Positions 23,579-31,244 of a stretch of 33,253 bases of DNA are shown one piece after another (within the stretch, counting starts at the first letter, position 1; every line of letters starts with the position of its first letter). The stretch comes from JBFELO01 sp041552055 (lineage in GTDB: Bacteria > Acidobacteriota > Thermoanaerobaculia > Thermoanaerobaculales > Sulfomarinibacteraceae), in assembly GCA_041552055.1 (NCBI GenBank), contig JBFELO010000040.1:1-33253 (forward strand), read 5' to 3'. Both the position numbers and the translations under genes were made by a program. A model generated the notes under the pieces. That model saw only the letters and a list, made by a program, of their open reading frames with translations, did no database searches and was not told the origin of the DNA.

Positions 23579-25246
23579 CTAATAATTGAACGTGCTGCCG
23601 CCGATGAACTCGCGCAGGATCGAGGTGTGAGGGACTTCGTCCGGGAAGATCGGAACAAAGGTGTCAATGAACTTCAACAGTCGGTACGCCTCGGTGTAAG
23701 CAGGGCTGGTTCGCGGTACCTGAAGCAGGAACCGCTCGGCATAGGTCTTGAGAACCGCGGGTTCGTAGACCAGCGCCGAGTTGAACATCACGTCGGCCTG
23801 CTCCTGGAACGGGAAGATCCAGCGCGCCTCTCCCTGCCGCACCATCTCCCACATCTCGAGGGTGCGCTCGGCTGAGAATCCCCGGAACAGGCTGTCGCGG
23901 ACGATCCTGCGGATGAGCCGCGTATCGGAGGTGAAGATCCGGTTGTGGTCATCGATCGCAAGTTGCGACAGCGCGGAGATGAAGATGCGGTACGTCTTGG
24001 ATCGAGCGACACCCTCCGTGAGCCTGTCGTTGAGACCGTGGATCCCTTCCAGCACCAGCACCTGGTGATCCTCGAGGCGCAGCGGTACCCACCTGTCCTC
24101 GTCCTTCCTGACGCCCTTGACGAAGTCGAATCGCGGCGTCAGCACCTGTTTGCCCGCGAGCAGGTCGGCGAGCTGGCGATGAAACAGCGGCAGGTCGATC
24201 GCCTCCAACGACTCGAAGTCGGGCTGACCGTTCTCACCGACCGGAGTCCTGGCGCGATCCACGTAGTAGTTGTCGAGCGACAGTGACACGGGTTCGATCC
24301 CGTTCACCTGTAGCTGGATACCGAGCCGCTTGGCAAACGTCGTCTTGCCCGATGACGAGGGACCGGCAACCATCACCAGTCGAACGCGCGGCTGTCGACC
24401 GAGGATCTCGTCTGCGACCTGGGCGATCTTCTTCTCGTGCAGCCCCTCGGCGACCCTCACGATGCGCCGAATCTCACCCGACAGGCACAACCGGTTGAGC
24501 TGACCGACGTGGTGGATCCCGAGCACCCCTTCCCATTGCCTGGTCTCGGTGTACGTCTGAAAGAGGAGCTTCCGCGGGCTGAACTCCGGCAGGCGACTCC
24601 GATCCCGTCGGCGCGGAAAACGAAGGATCAGCCCGTCTTCGTGGGGGATGACACCGAATGTGGGGAGACAGCCCGTGTCGGGAGCACACGGTCCGTAGGC
24701 GATGTCCACGAAGGCGCCACAGGTAACGGTGTCGGCCGTGGAGGAGCGTCGGGTTGCCAACAGCAGCAGTTTGTCCTCGTGACCCTGCTCCCGAAAGTGG
24801 TCCTCCGCCTCCTCGATCGTCACGGTCCGCCGCAGGAATGGCCGCCGCTCCGTGTGAATCCGGCGCATCTCTCCCTCGATCGCATCGGCCATCTCATCGA
24901 GTGGGGGATGCTCGCCACGCAGCTGGTAGTGGTAACAGTTTCCGAGCGATTGCCCGATCACGGGGCGGACGGCCGGGAAGAGTTGGAGGCACGCCTCGTA
25001 GAACATCATGCTGACCGAGCGTTTGTAGACCGACTCCCCTTCACGGTCGCCGAAGCGAACCAGTCCGAGCTCCACCTCGCCGCGCAGCGGAAAGTCGAGC
25101 ATCACCTGTCGACGATTGACCAGAGCGGACAACACCGTGTCATCGATCGCGCCGTCGACGCGACGAAGGAACTCATCGATCCGGATGCCGGCCTCGAGTC
25201 GATGAGTCTTGCCACCGTATCGAACTGCCACGCGATCACTATTCAT
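23579..25246 (-). CDS. Nucleoside (uridine-type) kinase with N-terminal TGS and tRNA-synthetase-like domains
   Basis: 555 residues. Layout of the multidomain nucleoside kinase family: TGS-like domain (about 1-60), a ThrRS-editing/SAD-like domain (MFYEACLQLFPAVRPVIGQS ... GCYHYQL region) and a C-terminal P-loop uridine/phosphoribulokinase-like domain with Walker A GPSSSGKTT (about 292-300), SLDNYYVDR, PRFDF and VLVLEGIHGLND. Expected reaction: ATP-dependent phosphorylation of a nucleoside, with the function of the N-terminal domains unknown. The ATG at 25246 has AGGTG 8 bases upstream and is preferred to the GTG three codons earlier. A weak TTGTTG-17-TATGCT pair lies about 60 bases upstream. 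Confidence 0.92.
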   Translation of the reverse strand: MNSDRVAVRYGGKTHRLEAGIRIDEFLRRVDGAIDDTVLSALVNRRQVMLDFPLRGEVELGLVRFGDREGESVYKRSVSMMFYEACLQLFPAVRPVIGQSLGNCYHYQLRGEHPPLDEMADAIEGEMRRIHTERRPFLRRTVTIEEAEDHFREQGHEDKLLLLATRRSSTADTVTCGAFVDIAYGPCAPDTGCLPTFGVIPHEDGLILRFPRRRDRSRLPEFSPRKLLFQTYTETRQWEGVLGIHHVGQLNRLCLSGEIRRIVRVAEGLHEKKIAQVADEILGRQPRVRLVMVAGPSSSGKTTFAKRLGIQLQVNGIEPVSLSLDNYYVDRARTPVGENGQPDFESLEAIDLPLFHRQLADLLAGKQVLTPRFDFVKGVRKDEDRWVPLRLEDHQVLVLEGIHGLNDRLTEGVARSKTYRIFISALSQLAIDDHNRIFTSDTRLIRRIVRDSLFRGFSAERTLEMWEMVRQGEARWIFPFQEQADVMFNSALVYEPAVLKTYAERFLLQVPRTSPAYTEAYRLLKFIDTFVPIFPDEVPHTSILREFIGGSTFNY

Positions 25247-25385
25247 GGTTCGCACACCTGGTCGTTTCGTTCGTCACCGGGGCCCCCTCGCTGCGGCGCC
25301 CGAGCATAACCTCTCATCGGACGAGCAACAATGACTGTCGAGGCGCCACGACAGAAGAAACCCTCGGAGACTGCGGACCGAAAAT

Positions 25386-25401
25386 CCCCCCAAATGGGGG
25401 G
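25386..25401 (-). terminator. Possible small hairpin terminator
   Basis: On the minus strand CCCCCC-ATTT-GGGGGG is followed by ATTTT. Perfect 6-bp GC stem with a short T-run; it could end a minus-strand transcript coming from the zinc-ribbon/CBM48 genes. Confidence 0.4.
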
Positions 25402-25402
25402 C

Positions 25403-25430
25403 TGTACACAGACCAACGGATGCGTATACT
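25403..25430 (+). promoter_or_regulatory. Possible sigma70-type promoter driving a small RNA
   Basis: TGTACA (25403-25408, 4/6), a 16-base spacer and TATACT (25425-25430, 5/6). It points into a gene-free stretch that ends in a terminator-like stem. Confidence 0.45.
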
Positions 25431-25436
25431 GATCCT

Positions 25437-25515
25437 CTCGCTCGCTTCCGAGCGCCCATGCTGTACCGGAGCGGTGAGTGCGATCTCGCTCGTCTTGGGG
25501 GCATGGGCGCTTTTT
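25437..25515 (+). ncRNA. Candidate small structured RNA with its own promoter and terminator
   Basis: About 79 bases. A first hairpin CGCTCG-CTTC-CGAGCG (25439-25454) competes with a perfect 11-bp stem AGCGCCCATGC (25451-25461) / GCATGGGCGCT (25501-25511) that runs into TTTTT (25511-25515), like an intrinsic terminator. Inside the 39-base loop GAGCG and CGCTC can also pair. No plus-strand gene lies directly downstream, so a free small RNA is more likely than a riboswitch. It matches no RNA family I know (not 4.5S, 6S or tmRNA). The prediction rests on reading only. Confidence 0.4.
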
Positions 25516-25524
25516 CAATCCCAA

Positions 25525-25542
25525 CGCGCAGAGGGCTGCGCG
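25525..25542 (-). terminator. GC hairpin directly after the zinc-ribbon gene
   Basis: Perfect 7-bp stem CGCGCAG / CTGCGCG with a 4-base loop, 1 base after the stop codon of the 25544-25666 gene. Only a weak T-rich tail (TTGGGATTG) follows, so it may be an RNA-stabilising stem rather than a full terminator. Confidence 0.4.
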
Positions 25543-25543
25543 C

Positions 25544-25666
25544 CTAAATCTTGATTTTCTTCGGCTCGCAGACGTCGGCCTTCTTCTTCACCACGGCGCC
25601 ACACTCGGTGCACTTGAACCGACCTCTCGTCCGTTTCTTCTTGGAGGTGCCCTTCTTGCAGGCCAT
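25544..25666 (-). CDS. 40-residue basic zinc-ribbon-like protein
   Basis: Very small and Lys/Arg-rich: it begins MACKKGTSKKKRTRGRFKC, then TECGAVVKKKADVCEPKKIK. A CxxC pair (Cys19, Cys22) with further cysteines at 3 and 33 suggests one zinc-binding knuckle. The basic charge suggests nucleic-acid or ribosome contact. I do not recognise a named family, though short MACKK-type zinc-ribbon proteins occur in several bacteria. Its ATG follows the TAG stop of the CBM48 gene with no base between, so translation is probably coupled. The codon use and intact Cys pattern support a real gene. Confidence 0.7.
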   Translation of the reverse strand: MACKKGTSKKKRTRGRFKCTECGAVVKKKADVCEPKKIKI

Positions 25667-25963
25667 CTAGGTCATGACCACGCAATCCGTCGCGTTGAAC
25701 TCGTTCCCCTCATACCCGTCGGCACCGTCTTCGTTGAACCACTGACCGTCCTCGCTGCGGTACCGGAAACGGTAGCTCCGGCCCTTGTCGAGAGTGACGA
25801 CGGCACTCCAGGTACCGTTCGATCTCGGTCGCATCGGGTCTTCGTCGGGATTCCAACCGTTGAACTCCCCCACGACCGCTGCCGGCAGACGCGAATCGTC
25901 TGCGCGCAGTGCAAAAGTCACCTTCAGCTGGTTCGTGCCCTGAACGGTTCTTCGCTTCAACAT
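25667..25963 (-). CDS. Stand-alone glycogen-binding (CBM48/isoamylase N-terminal E-set) domain protein
   Basis: 98 residues consisting of one early-set beta-sandwich: VTFALRADDSRLPAAVVGEF, FNGWNPDEDPM, NGTWSAVVTLDKGRSYRFRY, and FNEDGADGYEGNEFNATDCVV. FNGW and the aromatic residues match the AMPK-beta/isoamylase glycogen-recognition fold. No catalytic domain is attached and no glycogen enzyme lies nearby. The open frame extends upstream, but the ATG at 25963 has a perfect AGGAGG 5 bases before it. Likely a small carbohydrate-binding or regulatory protein in the cytoplasm; partner unknown. Confidence 0.87.
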   Translation of the reverse strand: MLKRRTVQGTNQLKVTFALRADDSRLPAAVVGEFNGWNPDEDPMRPRSNGTWSAVVTLDKGRSYRFRYRSEDGQWFNEDGADGYEGNEFNATDCVVMT

Positions 25964-26102
25964 CTCGACCTCCTGTTCATTCGCGCCCCTGACATCGCCA
26001 CGGATCTCAAACATCGAACTCCGCCCCCGAACGAGCAACCGTGACGCCGACCGACCCAATTCCCGATTTCGTATCAAGTTCCTGTGAGTTTGTTCCAGCC
26101 GG

Positions 26103-26131
26103 TTGAGCAGACCTGGATTCTCCCCTACACT
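26103..26131 (+). promoter_or_regulatory. Probable promoter of the TPR-like gene
   Basis: TTGAGC (26103-26108, 4/6), a 17-base spacer and TACACT (26126-26131, 4/6). Transcription would begin near 26138, consistent with translation from the ATG at 26161. Confidence 0.45.
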
Positions 26132-26160
26132 CGTTGACCGATATGCGCGAGGTGGACTCA

Positions 26161-26844
26161 ATGGCAATCCCTGAGTGGTACACCGGGAGCGACCGGACGG
26201 GAGAGGTCGCGACGGGCATCGAAAAGGTCATCGAACGCATGGACGCCCGCACCGCCGACCACGACGACATCGGACGACTGGAAAAGTTGCTGACGCTGGA
26301 GACCGAGGTGAACTGGAGAAGCTTCCTGCTCGGCCTCGTCGGCACGATCCACTACGATCTGGAAGAGGTCGACAAGGCCGACAAGCTTCTGGTCGAGTCG
26401 ATCTCGGGCTACAAGGTGTACCTCGACACCTTCGACGAAGTGCTGAGCGTCTACTGTCAATCCTGCTACACGCTGGGAGTCATCCTGTTCGACGCCAGCC
26501 GCTACTCCGACGCGATCCCTTACTTCCTTCGATGTCTGCCCTACATGCACGAGGTGTACGACGACACCTACATCGGGCACATCTTCACCTTCCTCAACGT
26601 CGCGTTCAGCTGGAGTAACCAGAATCAGGCCAGCCTTGTCTTCTCCGAGGCGGCCGCGTTCACGAGACGGTGCGACTGTGAGTCCCTCGAGTATCTGATG
26701 GTCGGGTACGGGAATACCGGCGAGATGGACAAGGCGACCGAGGTCTTCCACCTGCTCCAGGGTCACTGCCAGGACTACGAGCACATGGACCGGGTTCTGG
26801 ACTACGCCGAGCGCAACCTGGGCGAGTCCGGGGTGGTGAACTAG
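26161..26844 (+). CDS. TPR-like helical repeat protein of unknown function
   Basis: 227 residues, soluble, no signal peptide. Helical pairs resemble tetratricopeptide repeats: LGLVGTIHYDLEEVDKADKL, CYTLGVILFDASRYSDAIPY, TFLNVAFSWSNQNQASLVF, LMVGYGNTGEMDKATEVF. Such repeats mediate protein-protein contacts. The ATG at 26161 has GAGGTGG about 5 bases upstream; earlier in-frame starts (26134, 26143) lack a ribosome binding site. It is divergent from the CBM48 gene. A short gene-free gap follows with a CCTGCG/CGCAGG stem (26847-26872) that could help terminate transcription. Confidence 0.85.
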   Translation: MAIPEWYTGSDRTGEVATGIEKVIERMDARTADHDDIGRLEKLLTLETEVNWRSFLLGLVGTIHYDLEEVDKADKLLVESISGYKVYLDTFDEVLSVYCQSCYTLGVILFDASRYSDAIPYFLRCLPYMHEVYDDTYIGHIFTFLNVAFSWSNQNQASLVFSEAAAFTRRCDCESLEYLMVGYGNTGEMDKATEVFHLLQGHCQDYEHMDRVLDYAERNLGESGVVN

Positions 26845-27003
26845 CCTGCGTTCTGGGAATCTTCGGCGCAGGATGAGTGCCCGTCTCCGTGCCCGATCCA
26901 TCCGCACCAAAATCGGATACGCTTGACACGACTGGAGATACGACGGTGTCCTCCCCCACCCGAGCCACCTACACAGGCTGAGCCCACAGTTGCCAACGGA
27001 CGG

Positions 27004-27660
27004 CTACCGCGGGCCAAACGTGAACCGCAGCAACCAGAAATACTCCAGTTCCTCCACTCTCACATCCGTTCCCACACGGCGGGCCGATTTCGCGATGTCA
27101 GTCGGGGACGGGAAGTTCTTGATGATCGAAAACACCTCGCCTCTCTCCAGTCGCCGTTCTTGGTGGCTGTTGCCATACCGGTCGCGGTATGAAACCGGGG
27201 AGCTGCTCCCTTCGACGTATCGGTTGTCGAAGAACACAGCTCGCATCCCCGAATCAAGCCGAGCGGCCAGTCTCCCCAGGAACCCGTCGATCTCTTGCAG
27301 TGGAATGTGCGACCACAGGAACCCGGCCACCACCATCGAGAACGAGTGTCGGGGCACCTCGAGGTCCTCGATGTCAGCCACCTCGAAGGTCACCAAATCG
27401 ACCGCCCCCTTGCTGCGGGCGATCTCCACCGACTCGTAGCTCGCGTCCACCGCGTGGACCGCGGTTGCGCTCTTCGCCATCACCCGAGTCCAGAACCCGG
27501 TGCCGCACGCGAGCTCGAGCACCCTCTCGCCGGAGGTCAGATCGGTCAGGATACGCCGAAGCCGGACCAGGTCTCGCTGCCGTTCCGGTCTCTCGTAGAT
27601 CTCTTCGTACTCCGGCGCTCGCGCCGAGTAGTACCGAATGAGCTCCTCGTCTGTGCTCAC
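27004..27660 (-). CDS. Class I SAM-dependent methyltransferase
   Basis: 218 residues. Rossmann-fold methyltransferase: motif I VLELACGTGFWTRVMA, motif II VHAVDASYESVEIA, FEVADIEDL, and VVAGFLWSHIP. A C-terminal basic/aromatic part (YRDRYGNSHQERRLERGEV) follows. Substrate unknown; similar proteins act on small molecules or quinones. The GTG at 27660 is preferred over the GTG at 27666, since AGGGGA sits 6 bases before it. It is divergent from the glycosyltransferase gene, with only 44 bases between starts, so the promoters must overlap. Confidence 0.88.
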   Translation of the reverse strand: MSTDEELIRYYSARAPEYEEIYERPERQRDLVRLRRILTDLTSGERVLELACGTGFWTRVMAKSATAVHAVDASYESVEIARSKGAVDLVTFEVADIEDLEVPRHSFSMVVAGFLWSHIPLQEIDGFLGRLAARLDSGMRAVFFDNRYVEGSSSPVSYRDRYGNSHQERRLERGEVFSIIKNFPSPTDIAKSARRVGTDVRVEELEYFWLLRFTFGPR

Positions 27661-27704
27661 ACCCACTCCCCTGTCGGCGACTCGCTACCAGGTACCATGT
27701 ACGG

Positions 27705-28460
27705 GTGGACATCGAACCAGTTCACGTTTCGGTCGTGATACCCGCCCGCAACGAGCAGGACTACCTGCCGCGACTGCTGGACACGGTCGATGCGGCACTC
27801 GGTCGCTACCACGGAGGTCGTCGGCAGACCGAGGTCATCGTGGCCGACAACGCTTCGACGGACAGCACCCCGGACATTGCGCGATCGCGGGGGTGCCGCG
27901 TGGTGGAGGTGCCCGAGCGCAGGATCGCGACGGTGCGCAACCGGGGCGCCGCCGCAGCCTGCGGCTCGTTGCTGGCCTTCATCGACGCGGACATGCGGAT
28001 CCATCCGGAGACGTTCAACGCCATCGATCGCGCGATGACCTCCGGCAAGTTCGTGGCCGGCGCCACCGGCGTCAAAATGGAGCGGTGGTCTCCCGGCATC
28101 GCGCTGACCTACGCCCTGATGGTCCCTTGGGTGATCCTCCTGCGCATGGACACCGGTGTCGTGTTCTGCAGCCGCAGCGACTTCGAGCGCATCGGCGGCT
28201 ACGACGAGCGACGTTACTTCGGTGAAGATGTCCAGCTCCTCTGGGACCTGAAACGTGTGGGAAAGGAGAGGGGGCAGCGCCTGACGCGGCTGCGCCCGGT
28301 CAAGGCGTTGACCTCGCTGCGCAAGTGGGACCAACACGGTGACTGGCACTACTTCCGGCTGATCGGCCGGCTCCTGCCCATCATGCTGAGCACACCGTCG
28401 GCCTCCAACGATCTCGTGCAGCGGTACTGGTACGGCGACGAACGAGCACCACGCGACTGA
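27705..28460 (+). CDS. Family 2 glycosyltransferase
   Basis: 251 residues. GT-A fold: VSVVIPARNEQDYLPRLL at the start, VIVADNASTDSTPDIAR, and FIDADMRI carrying the DxD-like metal/nucleotide-sugar site, then a hydrophobic segment (IALTYALMVPWVILL, about 126-140) and GGYDERRYFGEDVQLLWDL. It would transfer a sugar from a nucleotide-sugar donor at the membrane. The acceptor is unknown, since no polysaccharide cluster surrounds it. The start is GTG (27705). It is convergent with the LysE-type gene, with a 319-base gap that contains a strong hairpin. Confidence 0.88.
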   Translation: MDIEPVHVSVVIPARNEQDYLPRLLDTVDAALGRYHGGRRQTEVIVADNASTDSTPDIARSRGCRVVEVPERRIATVRNRGAAAACGSLLAFIDADMRIHPETFNAIDRAMTSGKFVAGATGVKMERWSPGIALTYALMVPWVILLRMDTGVVFCSRSDFERIGGYDERRYFGEDVQLLWDLKRVGKERGQRLTRLRPVKALTSLRKWDQHGDWHYFRLIGRLLPIMLSTPSASNDLVQRYWYGDERAPRD

Positions 28461-28634
28461 GCCGCGCCGGCCCGCGATTCTCACCGGTGTTTGTCGCGAG
28501 GTCGCCGAGGTGCTCTGCGCGGTGGGGTTCTCGGCCCGAGGCGCGCGGAGGCGTGAGGTCCTGGAGGGGCCGGCGTGGGCTGGAGCACCCCCGAGGGGAG
28601 AAAACGCCTCTGGTTGGGGTAGATCGTTCGATCC

Positions 28635-28704
28635 CGATAGCGATACCGATAGCGATACCGACGAATCGTGTCGGTATCGGAATCGGTTTTCGGTATCGCT
28701 ATCG
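28635..28704. repeat. Long inverted repeat built of CGATAGCGATAC units
   Basis: Two direct 12-mers CGATAGCGATAC precede the inverse sequence. A perfect 15-bp outer stem (28635-28649 with 28690-28704) and a 9-bp inner stem (28653-28661 with 28671-28679) surround a short loop. It lies between two convergent genes (ends 28460 and 28780), so it could act as a bidirectional terminator. The composition differs from the surrounding GC-rich DNA. The remaining part of 28461-28779 has no gene that I can support. Confidence 0.75.
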
Positions 28705-28779
28705 ACCGTCTCGTTCTGATCTGAGCGGCCGCAGCAGGACACTGCAGAGAAGGGCAGGCTGAGCCGCGCCAGCCGCAGG

Positions 28780-29409
28780 TCAACCGGACAGCGCTCCGAG
28801 GTATCTCAGCCCGTCACGCAGGAACACAACCGCGAACAGCAGCAACACCGCCCCCAACCCTCGATTCAACCACACGAAGGCTGAGCTGTGCAGCAGCCCG
28901 CGCGATCTCCCGACCGCCACCGCAACCACCACCTTGCTCCCCACGAGCATGAGATAGAACACGGCCACGAAGGTGCCCGCGATCAACAGCCCGCGCTCGG
29001 CAGTTCGGACGACCATCGGACCACCGATGGTCGACCAGAACAGGTATGGGTTCGGGTTGAGGAAATTCGTCGTCACGCCCTTGGCGAGCGATCGGGAGAC
29101 GGTCTCACCCTCCTCGAGGTCCACCCCCCGGAACATCACCCCGTGTGCACCGAGGACGGCGAGAAACGCGGCTCCGGCGAGGGAGACCGCGCCGAGGACT
29201 GGCTCCACATCGGTCAGCCGCGACAGGACGAGCAGTACCAGGCCGACGATCGGCAGGTCGGTGATGAGCGGTGCCGCGGCGACGCGAACACCAGCACCGA
29301 TGCCGTGATTCAAGGTCTCAGAGACGACCAGCGTCAACAGCGGCCCAGGGGACACACCACCGCTCAGACCGAACACGAGCCCCGCCACCAGGGCACCTGC
29401 CGCGGTCAC
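28780..29409 (-). CDS. LysE-family amino acid exporter
   Basis: 209 residues and about six membrane helices. The family motif GLSGGVSPGPLLTLVVSETL at the N-terminus, DLPIVGLVLLVLS, and FLNPNPYLFWSTIGGP are characteristic of LysE/RhtB exporters of amino acids or related compounds. Cytoplasmic membrane; substrate not predictable. The start is GTG at 29409, one base after the stop of the upstream small membrane protein gene (TGA-A-GTG), which indicates coupling. Confidence 0.9.
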   Translation of the reverse strand: MTAAGALVAGLVFGLSGGVSPGPLLTLVVSETLNHGIGAGVRVAAAPLITDLPIVGLVLLVLSRLTDVEPVLGAVSLAGAAFLAVLGAHGVMFRGVDLEEGETVSRSLAKGVTTNFLNPNPYLFWSTIGGPMVVRTAERGLLIAGTFVAVFYLMLVGSKVVVAVAVGRSRGLLHSSAFVWLNRGLGAVLLLFAVVFLRDGLRYLGALSG

Positions 29410-29410
29410 T

Positions 29411-29770
29411 TCAGGCCCCGAGCGACTCGCCCTGCGCGCCTTCGCGGAGCGACGCGACGATCTGCAGCAAGCGCCGCTCGTTGGCCATGGCCGCGAACTG
29501 AAACAGGACCAGTGCCACCAGCAGAACGAAACACGACAGGAACACGATCGGGAGCAGTGCCGCCATCAGAGTGAGGGTCGGGGTGGCGAGCGTCTCGGAC
29601 TCGATGCGCGACGCGACCTCCCACGGATTCACCAGCAGGGGGCTGCTGTAGAGGAGGAACCCGAACACGGCCACGATCCCCGCCAACATCACCCAGGCGA
29701 CGATCGGCCATCGTCGGACCAACGTGGATCTCCTTTCGACGAATGCAAGGTCTGTTCCCTCGAGCGCCAT
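29411..29770 (-). CDS. Small two-helix membrane protein
   Basis: 119 residues, not recognised. Two hydrophobic segments (PIVAWVMLAGIVAVFGFLLY and LMAALLPIVFLSCFVLLVAL) separated by a loop, followed by a soluble tail (NERRLLQIVASLREG). The open frame extends upstream, but the ATG at 29770 has GGAGG 5 bases before it. It is directly followed by the LysE-type gene and preceded by another small membrane protein gene, so the three probably form one transcript. Confidence 0.8.
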   Translation of the reverse strand: MALEGTDLAFVERRSTLVRRWPIVAWVMLAGIVAVFGFLLYSSPLLVNPWEVASRIESETLATPTLTLMAALLPIVFLSCFVLLVALVLFQFAAMANERRLLQIVASLREGAQGESLGA

Positions 29771-29864
29771 CGTTTCCTCCAAGGGCCGCGAATCCCTGCA
29801 CCCGCGACCGTCACGAGGTCGTCGCGGCCGCTGAACCGCACGGAATCTGGACTTCTCGCGCCTG

Positions 29865-30224
29865 TCAGAACGACTCGGCGGGCATCGATGCATACGGGAG
29901 CTGCCACACGAGGATGCACCCCACGACGATGATCAGTGCCAACACCAATGCGGTCTGCGCCACCAGCTCCACCGTACCCGACGGGCCGTCTCGCTTCATC
30001 AGGCCGGCCACACCGACCCACAAAAACAGCAAGGGCAACGCCATCAACGCCGGCGAGTAGCGCACCAGCCAGAGGCACAGCCACGGAAGCTCCTGAGGCG
30101 AAAAGCCGGCGCCGTGGATCAGAGAGTTGAACTGAAACGAGCTGAACTGCTGGCAGAACACCGCACTGACCAGAAGGCTCAGGCTCGAACCCACGAGACG
30201 CACCAACTGCGCACGCCTGCTCAT
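29865..30224 (-). CDS. Small multi-helix membrane protein
   Basis: 119 residues, not recognised. Three hydrophobic segments: LVGSSLSLLVSAVFCQQF, YSPALMALPLLFLWVGVAGL and ELVAQTALVLALIIVVGCIL. The ATG at 30224 has GGAGGAGG 6 bases upstream; an earlier start at 30257 lacks one. It lies 94 bases before the next small membrane protein gene on the same strand. Confidence 0.8.
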   Translation of the reverse strand: MSRRAQLVRLVGSSLSLLVSAVFCQQFSSFQFNSLIHGAGFSPQELPWLCLWLVRYSPALMALPLLFLWVGVAGLMKRDGPSGTVELVAQTALVLALIIVVGCILVWQLPYASMPAESF

Positions 30225-30444
30225 CGACGGCCTCCTCCCTCGCCTCGTGGCCGCCATCGACGGTTCGGACAGCCGCGAACCGTGCCGGCATGACAGTCGT
30301 CCCGCCGGCCGTACTCACCGCCGTGGTCAACAACCGTCGTCACGAGAATTCATCAACTCCTCACACGATTGTAGCGATCCCGCGGCGCGTGCCCTCTCGC
30401 GGCTATACTCCAACGAGATTTCGAACCACGCCGCAGGAGGGCCC

Positions 30445-30825
30445 ATGACGGAAACGAAGGCAGGCTCCATTTCCTGGATCGATCTCACCGTCGGCGATGC
30501 GGAGCGGGCCCGCCGATTCTACGAACGGGTCGTAGGGTGGGACGCATCACCGGTGGAGATGGGCGGATATGCCGACTACAGCATGATCCCGCCTTCCACT
30601 GACACGCCGGCCGCCGGAATCTGTCACGCGCGCGGAGTGAACGCCGATCTCCCCGCCCAGTGGCTCGTCTACATCACCGTAACCGACCTCGAAGCGGCCA
30701 TCGCCAGCTGCCGAGAACTCGGCGGCGACGTACTGGCCGGACCGAGTGGTCTCGGCGAACATGGACGATTCTGCGTCATCCGAGATCCGGCCGGAGCCGT
30801 GGCCGCCCTGTTCGAGAACGAGTAA
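30445..30825 (+). CDS. VOC (glyoxalase/bleomycin-resistance-like) family protein
   Basis: 126 residues with the paired beta-alpha-beta-beta-beta modules of the vicinal-oxygen-chelate fold: ISWIDLTVGDAERARRFYER, VVGWDASPVEMGGYADYSMI, LVYITVTDLEAAIASCRELG, GRFCVIRDPAGAVAALFENE. Members bind metal and act on small molecules or resistance substrates; no substrate can be named. The ATG at 30445 has GCAGGAGG 4-5 bases upstream. TATACT (30404-30409) could be a -10 box, without a clear -35. It is convergent with the following gene. Confidence 0.9.
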   Translation: MTETKAGSISWIDLTVGDAERARRFYERVVGWDASPVEMGGYADYSMIPPSTDTPAAGICHARGVNADLPAQWLVYITVTDLEAAIASCRELGGDVLAGPSGLGEHGRFCVIRDPAGAVAALFENE

Positions 30826-30867
30826 CGGCGGCACACCTCAGCCGCTCGCCGGGGACTCGCGACGAGC

Positions 30868-31113
30868 TCAGGTGACATCGCTCCGTGCATCCGACAACAG
30901 GTCGAGCTTCGATTCAATGTCGTCCAGAATCGCGTCGATGACGAAGTACCGCCTCAGCTCCGGGTGGGTGCGCAGTTCGAACCTCGGGTCCAGGCCCTTG
31001 CTCAGCTCGATGACGGTGTCGTACAGGTCCGAGATCCGCCGTCGGTAGTGGAACCTCTCCCACACCAGGAAAAAGACCAACGTGACCAGCGCGACGATCA
31101 CGACTCGTTCCAT
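30868..31113 (-). CDS. Small single-helix membrane protein
   Basis: 81 residues, not recognised. An N-terminal membrane anchor (VVIVALVTLVFFLVWERF) is followed by a charged helical cytoplasmic part (RRRISDLYDTVIELSKGLD... FVIDAILDDIESKLDLL). The ATG at 31113 is preceded by GAGGTG; a longer frame runs upstream without a site. It is the last gene of a minus-strand run from the right edge. Confidence 0.75.
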   Translation of the reverse strand: MERVVIVALVTLVFFLVWERFHYRRRISDLYDTVIELSKGLDPRFELRTHPELRRYFVIDAILDDIESKLDLLSDARSDVT

Positions 31114-31244
31114 CAGGCTCACCTCATCTCGCCCGCATTCCTCGTCAAATTCCCGTCGGGGACGCCGAGAAACCACTCCTTGCGACGTTGTCTCGGCTCG
31201 ACGGTGTACGTCTGGCACGGTACGTGCCGGGGAGCCTTCTGCCG

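Noticed and set aside
25437..25515. Known housekeeping RNA (4.5S, 6S, tmRNA)
   Set aside because: No GGAAGGAAGCAGCC-like SRP tetraloop region, no long 6S bubble, too short for tmRNA.
26923..26951. Promoter starting with perfect TTGACA at 26923
   Set aside because: No -10 hexamer at 15-19 bases, and no plus-strand gene follows.
28635..28704. CRISPR array
   Set aside because: Only two adjacent 12-mers with no spacers; no cas gene.
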